Source of the DNA: Puccinia triticina
Lineage: Eukaryota; Basidiomycota; Pucciniomycetes; Pucciniales; Pucciniaceae
Direction of reading: 5' to 3'
DNA: 64,000 bases
NCBI RefSeq assembly: GCF_026914185.1
Contig: NC_070565.1
Location: 5,704,001 to 5,768,000 of the forward strand
Positions within the stretch are counted from its first letter, which is position 1, and each line of letters begins with the position of its first letter. A program made the position numbers and the translations under genes. This document shows, piece after piece, positions 56,099 through 64,000 of the stretch. Under the pieces are notes generated by a model that made no database searches, was not told the DNA's origin, and saw nothing but the letters and a program-made list of their open reading frames with translations.

Positions 56099-58178
56099 AT
56101 GCGCACTGCAATAAATTCAACGGTTTCCGCCTACCGCACTTTCAACACATTAATCTTAGTTCTGTTGGGATTGATCATTGGTCAATGTTCCGGTCTTACG
56201 ACGCTTGGAGACATCCTGGAAACCCATCACGATAATTTTCCTGCGCTGGCGAAGAAAGTAGAGTGTAAGTGGCCGATCAAGAGTGGCCGATACTTTTACT
56301 TTGACCATCAACAACAGCAGCTACCTGCAAGCTTCTTGTTAACTCATCCAATACCATTTTGCCTTCCGCAGCGGAGGTATTCCAAAACACTTGGAGTTGT
56401 GCGCCATTGAATGAATTGAGTCGTGGTGAGTCTATCGCAATTTTAAACCACGTAAAATTGTAGAAGATACAAACTCATGATAGAAATGGACCATATGTTA
56501 GCCATACGCATCGAACGCGATGGCTTCAATGGATGTCAAATTCATAATCACCAAGCGTCAAAAGCAAGTAAGGAAGATTCCAAGCTAGACGTGTCGCAGT
56601 CAATCCAACTAACTTTTTTTTTTTTGATTGCATCGCATCAGCACTGTTTTTAGGAGACCTGCAAAGCGGAGTGTTGGATCCTATACAAGTGTCTTCAGAG
56701 CGTCAATTCATTGGATTCAATCGGCCAGAAGATGCAAACGCTCTTCATGATAGTATCTCTGATCTCAGGGGGCTCGTCAAAATTCTTATGGAGAAAGTTC
56801 AAAATAACGTCATTAAACAGCCACCGGACCTCAAAGAATCGGCGGGGACTGGTCTTCTCGGAAACGCTGAGGATGGTGACCTGGCAGCCTCAAATTTCTT
56901 GAAGACAACCGAAGTGCTCGCGAAAATCTTGCAGACACCAGCAACCACATGTGGACAGGACGCTCTCCGCACGAAACTGGCACGTATCCATTTGAACGGC
57001 GTCCTTGTCCAATTTCTTATCATCTTTGAAAGGCACAACGTTGCTTCTACAAAGTGGTTCGAAAATCTATTGAACAAGGGAAAAGGTGTTCAAATCATAT
57101 TCAACTACCTTGCGCGCAGGTTTCCAGGGCTGAGAGATAACATCAACGCCCCTAATGCTTATTTGATCACCGACTTCAAGAAAGCCCTTCAAGAAAGCCC
57201 TTTCACTGCAGAACTCAAAGAGCTCTTCCAACGTCAGTTCACATTCCTCACATTCCTGAATCCCCGGCAGAAGTTGGACTGTGCCACGAAGCATTGCAAT
57301 GGAGCCTGACAGTGACTCCAAACAAGTTGGTTTCCTTTTTTGTTTTGATATTAGACTTCAAACATTCCGACTGGCACCAGCTAGAGCGCTTACAGATAGT
57401 AAGCCAGATAGATGCGTTCGATCCTTTCTTCAAAGCGGTGGGATCCCGGAGTGGGCCTGAATTTCGAACGGAATTCATGCGACTCACAAAGCCTACCCTG
57501 TTGAACTATGTGGGTGAAGACCTGTATCAGCCGTTGATCAGAACCTTGTCGTCGAGCCTGGTGAAACAGATTGGCCGCATCACCAAGCTGTCCAGGAATA
57601 TCAACGATTCGGCTCCGATCACTCCGAGCTTGTTGCCGAGCCTGGTGAGACAGATCGGCCGCATCAGCCCATTCGGGGAGAACCGCAGATCGCCTCCGCT
57701 CACTCAGATCTTGTCCTTGAAGACTTTACACGGTATGGTACGATTCTTGGGACGATATCACACAACACGGGCGGACCAGGGGGAGGGGGCGATTGCAGCT
57801 CTTGGATGGAGCAAGTTTGATGCTTCAGAGTTCCAAAAGCTTGATGAAGCAATCACATTATTTTCGGATGCAATCAAATTAGTCTACTTCGAGTATGGCC
57901 AGACCTTGAAAGAACTTGTAGGCTCGATCTATGAAATCGACGAAAATATCCCAATAATTTACTTGATGGACATCAACAACAGCGAGCAGCTCTTGCCGAA
58001 TGAAATCGCAATCAGAACGAATCTTAACCAGTCTCCTCAGCTTCCCCTATTTCAACCAATTATTCTTAACATTCTGAAACGTCTCGAAGCTTCCACAAAA
58101 ATATTCGATGCACGTGACCGGCTCATTGTACTGCGTGGCATTCTTCTCCATCCTGAGAATACAGACAAACTTGTCTAA
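56099..58178 (+). CDS. Secreted protein of unknown function, 572 aa (paralogue of 33,743)
   Basis: Four exons keep one frame: 56,099-56,264; 56,372-56,425; 56,642-57,232; 57,271-58,178. The N terminus (MRTAINSTVSAYRTFNTLI, then LVLLGLIIGQCSG) is a good signal peptide, cleaved near residue 30. The rest is hydrophilic and helical-looking, with DPIQVSSERQFIGFN, LIIFERHNVASTKWF, NYLARRFPGLRDNI, ALQWSLTVTPNKLVSFFVLI and a C-terminal region ending HPENTDKLV. I recognise no domain. Exon 2 was chosen because reading through gives an early stop, while GTAAGT and CCGCAG borders restore the frame; the broken copy has the same borders. The last intron is only 38 bases. A lineage-specific secreted protein of a plant-parasitic fungus is a reasonable guess, not shown. 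Confidence 0.65.
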
Positions 58179-58299
58179 CTGTTGGAATTTCACCATCTTC
58201 TCTGCTTCCCTGTCACTCCTTTTTCCCCTTTCACTTGTTCCTCTCTTGTCAGATTGAATACGTATTCTGTCCCACAACTCAGCTCCCAGTTGTAATAGC

Positions 58300-58902
58300 T
58301 TTTATATCCTTTGCTTATGTAGAAACAACATCATCTGTCTTCTGCAAACAGTTCCCTGAGGTCTCTACAGGATACACCCTCTTGTAGCGTGAGCGCTTTT
58401 CCGCCACGCACACTAGTAGCTCCTAGCCCTCCCTGAGGGCTTCCTGGACTGAGAAACACCAGCATCAAGCTTGAAACATTTGGCTAGTGTTGGAGGGCGG
58501 GGGAGGGGGTCTTGTAGGCGCCGATCGGCACACACTTTTTCAAAACTGGCGCCCTCAAGTTTCACCCCTACTGAGCCGGAGAGACCTTGTTATGTTCGGG
58601 ACAAAGTTCATCCCTTAAAAGTTTATAAAGTTTACTACGCCATCTCCTCGCAGTCGGAGGGACTTGTGTCAGGTTTGCAGACATGCCGCACTGTGCGCAA
58701 GGCCTCCCCTCGGACTTCTTCGAGGTGGTTGCGACGCGATCTCCTCGGAGGTAATTGTGCCAAGTTCGTCCACGTAGCAGCCTGCAGCAGGAAGCAGTCG
58801 CAGTGAAGTGGAGTCACTCTGATTATCTATTTAATCCCTTGTGCTTCCGCGGTCTCGAGTCCTATCACCAAGTGGTGCAGTCAGTCTGATCTTAAATTCA
58901 AC
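58300..58902. promoter_or_regulatory. Region upstream of hydrolase 2 with duplicated leader
   Basis: 58,788-58,900 matches 16,627-16,754 (AGCAGGAAGCAGT.GCAGTGAAGTG, CACTCTGATTAT, CCCTTGTGCTTC, GCAGTCAGT), so it probably contains the conserved promoter or leader of the hydrolase paralogues. The rest shows no gene. Confidence 0.45.
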
Positions 58903-60544
58903 ATGAGCACACGATTGCAGTCTCGGCTCCCTCATCGACCTAATGTAATAAGCCTACTTCCACTGGCTCCCACTATTCAAGCGGCACCACCCGCCTCGAC
59001 ATTGGCTCAGATTGAGAAACCAGCTAATCAACCTTTCATCGATATCTCTTCGGACCCTAAACTTGCTTGCTGGACTCGCTCGATCCATGTTTTCCCTGCG
59101 GCCTACCCTCGTTCTATTGCTGGATCAGCCGTTTATGAGGCTGTTCCTCCCACAAACCCACGCTCACAGGATGCTGCGAGAATTGCAGAAGACATTAGAG
59201 CTCGAAACGTAAACGCCGAACGAAGGGTCGAGACTGAATTGGGTGCGGCCACTAACGAGCCCCAGTTATTCATCGCAGCCGCTCGATATTTCAACCATTC
59301 AGTGAAAACTCGCCAAAATAATGTGAGTGATGGAGAGCCCATCACTCTGGTATTAAGTCATGCAAACGGATTCCACAAGGAGGTAAAGTCTGGAACCCAT
59401 TTTCGTTTTACTCAGAAGTTGAACCCACAACTGAAGCAATGTGCTTAAATCTGCTTAGACTTGGGAGCCGATGTTGGCTCATCTACTCCTATCTCCAGGG
59501 GGTCGAAAAATCAAAGAAATCTGGGCGCTTGATTGCGCTAATCATGGTGACAGTGCCATTCTGAATCTTCGTACTCTTGGTTTGAATTGTAAGCTTCATT
59601 AAAGGAACTCACAATATAGATGTGCAGCCTTCGACCAACCAAACAAAGTGGAAAAAAATAATGCGTTTTAGAAGATTTGCAATGCTGATTCTCAATTTTC
59701 TGTTTGTCCGGTACACATAGTTGATTGGGCGGATAACGCTCGCGATTTACTGAACTTCGTGCTATCATACTTACCTGATCAAAATTCATCTGAGTCTAGT
59801 CTGCCTATGGTTTTACCGCCTCTTGACTGCCCGTGTCCACAACTCTTCCGGCTTGACAAGTCGCCTCCGTTGCATTCCTATGGCCCAGTCCGTTGGCGTC
59901 ATCGAAGACTGGGGCTCCTTGGACACTCCTTGGGTGGCTGCGCGTCCATGTTGGCAGCTACATCAATTCCAGAACTATTTGCTGAGGTTATACTGGTTGA
60001 CCCAGCTGTTAGACCAAAACATGATGAAGAAATTGAGACCGCGGTTGGACTCGCCACTTTTGCCGCGGCCCGGAAAAATGAATGGGAGAGTCGAGCGGTG
60101 GCCTTGGAAAAATTTCAGAAAAATACAATCTATTTTGGTCGTTGGGATCCTCTAGTCTTGAAAAAATACGTTGAAGATGCCTTGGGATCTGGTCAGTTGG
60201 TAAAGTTGAAGTGCAACAAGCTTCACGAAGCATCCGTCTTCACTCAGCCTCACGGTCGAGTTTCTGAAGCATATTCCAGGTTCTGGAATTTGTTCAACGA
60301 AAACATAACAGAAAAACAGACAGTTTCACTGGGTAGCGATCATCTTCCATTTCGATTTTTCTTGGTACTTGGAAATCAAGCCGAATCAATTGTGCCAGAA
60401 GAAGCTGTCTGTAAATTTGGCTTTGTCAGAATGAACCAATCTGGTCACTTAATTGTTCAAGAGAATCCACGGGAGTTGGCTGCCTTAATCTCCAAACATC
60501 TAACCAAATCAAGATTCCTTGACCCTGTCCTGTGCAAACTGTGA
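58903..60544 (+). CDS. Alpha/beta-hydrolase with C-terminal CKL (peroxisomal), paralogue 2
   Basis: Exons 58,903-59,382, 59,459-59,588 and 59,721-60,544 encode 477 residues, with exon 2 exactly as long (130 bases) as in paralogue 1. HANGFHKE, DCANHGDS, the nucleophile elbow GHSLGG and the His of SGHLIVQENP are all conserved. The C terminus ends CKL, a known PTS1 variant, instead of SKL; the last ~20 residues differ most between the copies. The substrate is unknown; the closest known group I can name is fungal Lpx1-like peroxisomal hydrolases. Both genes look intact, so this is a retained duplicate. Confidence 0.85.
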
Positions 60545-60718
60545 CTCCCATTACATTAGTAAAATTCTAGTAGAACTCCTTCCTCACTAAAATCATTTGA
60601 CATTGATACCTAGAATGTTTCATTTCATAATTCATCATTCTTCAATATTATATTTTCTCTTGGATTTGAGCCTGATTTCAAGATTAATTGAATAGATCAT
60701 TTTATTTTCATATTATAA

Positions 60719-60970
60719 TCACCAGGAAAAAACAGTCACTTCATGACAAGTGACATGATGCCAGCTCCAGTGGGCTACCCATCATCTACCTGCCATCCAA
60801 CCACCATCTACACACCATCTAACCAGATCTCCCCCCCATCTACTTACCTTTCAGAATTTCCACAGGAGATCCTCAGTTTTGGCTGGGCACCACTAATCCT
60901 CATTTCTGGTCAGCTGATACTCAGCTTTGGCTACCAGCTCAGCTCCTGCTCAGCTTTGGTGCCCAGTGTG
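60719..60970 (+). repeat. Left half of the fold-back element family, third copy
   Basis: TCACCAGGAAAAAACAG, TCACTTCATGACAAGTG, then TCTACCTGCCATCC-type repeats and CAGCTCCTGCTCAGCTTTGG. It matches 37,008-37,283 closely (shared TTTCAGAATTTCCACAGGAG) and the left arm at 11,500. Confidence 0.65.
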
Positions 60971-60984
60971 GAACTCTCACACAA

Positions 60985-61420
60985 GGCGTAAGCAGAGCTT
61001 GGAGGGGACATGTAAATGTCATGGAAAATGACGGATTACAGGGGTGCTTGAAGGGCTGCCCTCCTGTGATTAAACTCTAGGAGATTCACTATTAATTTAG
61101 TGTGGCGCAATCTTTCTGAATTTAAGCTATTTAAATCTTGTTGTTGTTTTTAAACCTTATAATATATGTAATTTTGATATATAATGTATTTTGAAAGAGT
61201 TTGGTGTGATGGGTACTCTGGGAGATTCCTGAACTTAAATTAATAAGCCAGATTTTCAAGTCAAGGTGAGATGTGAGGCAATTTTGATAAGGGGCAAATT
61301 TTATAAGACAATGTTTGATGGGGACAATTTTTGAAGTGATGTTGCTGAACAATATTCTCAATTATTATTCACTAGTGCAAGCATGAGGAAAAAGAAAACA
61401 AGAAGGGGCAAGAGAGGCCT
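60985..61420 (+). repeat. Dispersed repeat shared with 18,985-19,380
   Basis: AGCTTGGAGGGGACATG, CTGCCCTCCTG, AACTCTAGGAGATTCACTA and GTGCAAGCATGAGGAAAAAG occur in the same order as upstream of the MULE gene. Probably a terminal part of a related MULE. Confidence 0.45.
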
Positions 61421-64000
61421 CTGTTTATTGAAAAAATCACATCTGAGAGTTATTTAAAATGTAGTGAAATAAATGTACTAATTGGGAAAGCTGAACAGTG
61501 TATTGGGAAATAAATGTACCACCAGAGGCCAAGGCGGCTGCACCGCTGCAGTGTTAAGGGGTGTAGCCCAGCAACAGTTTCCATGTAAACCATTTGGATT
61601 CCAAAATCCAAAGAGCTGTCACCATCAGTATTACATTGCTTTGTTTGAATTCTTGTTTGTCACACTTTGCTAATCACTTTCTTTTTTTTTCTTCTTTGAC
61701 CAATCCAAGGAAAAATTAAATAAAATTAGAAAAGGTTGAGGTACAAAATCAGGCCAATAATGTTTCCTCAAGTCAACTCAAATTGTTGAGTACTGGTTAG
61801 AAAGGTCACACCCAGCAAAAAAGCTTACCACTCAATCCCATTGCAAGGAGATGGCCACTTGTTTTTAGCCAGCTCTAGTAAATTACACAAACATCTTAAT
61901 TCAGATTACATCATCTCCAAAATTAACTAAATCCACATGATAATCCTCAATGTGGCGCATGTGCAGCACTATAATATTTCCTGCATGGAAGGGACTTAGC
62001 ATTTCCACATTTTGGTGTGAGAGGATTCACCACTTTTGGTGGTGAAGGATGTTATTCCTCCATAGCAGTTGCTCTTAGCTTGAGCGGAATGCAGGTAGCA
62101 AGGGTAGGTGTGCATCACAAGGGAAGAAGCAAAGAGGAGCTGGTGGATCTAGACTTGACGGACAGTTAGCCATTGATGGCCAAGGATGATGAGGATGTGA
62201 TATACGACCAGTTCAGCGTCAACAAATTTCCATCCAATCCAATGCTTGTTGTTGTCAATTAAAGCATTGTCCATAAGCCCGGTTTGGTGAAGGAAGATGG
62301 CCAATCGCTCGGCCGTGGCAAGCGTCTGGGCTGCATCCGGTCAACTGGAGATGATGATGCAGACTTGGAACGGAACTACATAGATAGGCCATTGTTGACC
62401 AACCTTGCCGTTGGGTCGGTCGTGGCGGTTGCAGAGACTGTTCCTCATACCCGCCATTTGCCAGCCAAGCCCAGATGTCAAATGGAAATAAATTTGATTG
62501 CTGTTGAGGATTCCAACGCTAAGCCGCAGTTGGGACGGTGTCTTTCAAAAATTCTTGTCTTGCTTGGCGGCCCCAATCCTGGTTTACCTACAGACACTGT
62601 GCGCAGTTAAAGGGCAGTTCAAGTCGGTAGATTGGGTCGGATTGAGAGTGGGGACAGCTTGAGTCATGCATGGGCTGGGGAAACCAGCGGCCAAAATGTG
62701 AGCTCACGCACTTGAAGATTTTCTCGACCTGCAGAGCAAGCAAGCTCTTGTGTATCAGCACTTTGGTTGCTGCCACTATGATTTGAAAGCAGTAACGCAC
62801 CATTGTAGGAGGACTGGACCGGGGTGACAAAACTCATGAGAGCTTGATTTGAGTTTCCTGACCTTCTCCAATCCAGCCTCCCCCACAACAATCCAACCCA
62901 AGCTCTTGCACCACCATCAGCCCATTGTTCCGGCGAATCCAGCATCCTGGTGCTCTTGCCAACTGATACCCCTTTCATTCACGGTTCAACTCAATGTTTC
63001 ACCCGGTAACTACCTCTTTTTTTCAGGTTTGTTGTGATTTTTTTGGCCTGGCACCGCAACAATTCAAGTTCTTGGATTTCTGTTTCCTCATCAATAAATT
63101 ACAGGTAAAACATGTACCCTCTTGTACTTGTTCAAAAACAATAAACTGACACAACCTTCTTCTGAAACATCATCACTCTAGGCAGATATTCACAAATGGT
63201 GCCCCTGGCCCACGGAAACACGATTGGCGGTTGTCATAGCAACCTATACCGCTGCCCTTGCAGGGATCACGTGAAGCATCCAATGGAGTGTTGATATTTG
63301 ATGACGGCAGGGTTTGAGCCCCATAATGTGGCACAGCAGTAATGGCAAGGGGGTGGCGGAAGAGGAGAGCAACCGTTGGAGAGGCCACGCGCAGGTTGAG
63401 TCTTGTTTGGCACAATCAAGGTGTAAAGTAATCAGCTTGTAAAGCACAGCGGGACGAAATTGGAAGCTTAGCAGGTGATTGATGCTTAAGGATGGCAAGG
63501 TAACAATGGAAATTTGTATGACCTCCTGAGACGTTGGCATCCATGAGCAATGGCAGGGGTGGAGGTTGACCAGTCACCAGGCCAGGGCAGTTGCATCTAA
63601 ATTCAAGGTGTTGAATCGTGAGCGCCAAGCGGGAGACATGCAGTTGGACCATTTGATTATGGCAACAGGAGGCGCAGGACAAGGGATTTGGGAAAATTGT
63701 GAATGATCTTGTGCATATAAAAAGAAGGGAGGTCCGGGCAATGGAAGTTCCCCAGGGGTTCTGGTTTTGTCCTGGCCCCTCCCTGCAGGCCCCCTACTTT
63801 GCTTGGATAAGCCCCTGCTTGATTTTAAAAAATGCTGGCCCTTTTTTGCTTGTTGCACTGTCACAAGCTATAGGTTCTATCCATGTCAGAAAGTGTTTGG
63901 GGGTAATCCATTCAACAGTGGCCATCATGAGGCTGCAAACCAAAACTTAGATCTTTTTTGCTGTGTTTTTGTGAATTTAATAAACTTGGATGATTTGGAA
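61421..64000. other. Terminal 2.6 kb, no gene recognised
   Basis: Reading frames up to about 108 codons (for example 62,284-62,610) lack recognisable domains or clear splice sites. TTTTTTTCAG at about 63,027 could be a splice acceptor and AATAAA-like motifs occur near 63,140 and 63,980. This may be an unrecognised repeat or the start of a gene lying beyond the window. Confidence 0.35.

Noticed and set aside
62284..62610. A 108-codon gene
   Set aside because: No ATG context, homologous block, splice signal or domain supports it.

Overview
This is a eukaryotic, repeat-dominated window, most likely from a basidiomycete rust fungus (Pucciniales). The evidence is genes with several short GT-AG introns, fungal-type housekeeping proteins, small secreted proteins, and transposon families that I recognise from memory as typical of rust genomes (a MULE whose C-terminal part looks like a ubiquitin protease, Copia, Gypsy, hAT and pogo). 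The order-level assignment is inference; no database was consulted.

Layout. 0.3-1.6 kb: six-exon gene for an Ala/Pro/Thr-rich protein of unknown function. 2.0-3.6 kb and 11.1-14.1 kb: a dispersed cluster of tiny secreted Cys-rich peptide genes (three intact copies, one relic) with nearly identical signal peptides, a shared promoter and UTR introns, and strongly diverged Cys/His tails. The cluster is split by a complete Copia element (3,874-9,308, TSD AAAAT) and a block of tandem repeats. 14.7-18.4 kb: a CAF17/IBA57-type mitochondrial Fe-S assembly factor and a peroxisomal alpha/beta-hydrolase ending in SKL. 20.0-29.4 kb: a decayed MULE transposase gene carrying a 637-bp TRIM (LTRs containing a tRNA-like Pol III unit) in an exon and a 5.3-kb Copia element in an intron. 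31.4-33.4 kb: 5' part of a Gypsy element. 33.7-36.8 kb: a broken copy of a secreted-protein gene. 37.3-39.7 kb: a hAT transposase relic split by a ~1-kb palindrome. 40.5-41.0 kb: a 0.5-kb MITE built almost wholly of AGCG-type repeats. 41.9-50.6 kb: a pogo-like DNA transposon with intact inverted ends, itself hit by a complete Copia element (44,321-50,256, TSD GCTCT). 52.9-55.4 kb: a Gypsy gag-protease relic. 56.1-60.5 kb: the better-preserved copy of the secreted-protein gene (572 aa, four exons) and a second alpha/beta-hydrolase gene ending in CKL. 61-64 kb: no gene recognised.

How it fits together. The genic content is two housekeeping-type loci (CAF17 and a duplicated peroxisomal hydrolase) and two families of secreted proteins, all set in transposons. 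Nearly every in-frame nonsense codon in the elements is TGA, and many differences between paired LTRs are CpG to TpG/CpA. This suggests decay driven by cytosine methylation or a RIP-like process. The most novel candidates are the CxC-x(5-7)-CC secreted peptide family with its conserved promoter palindrome, and the TRIM with a tRNA-like gene in each LTR.
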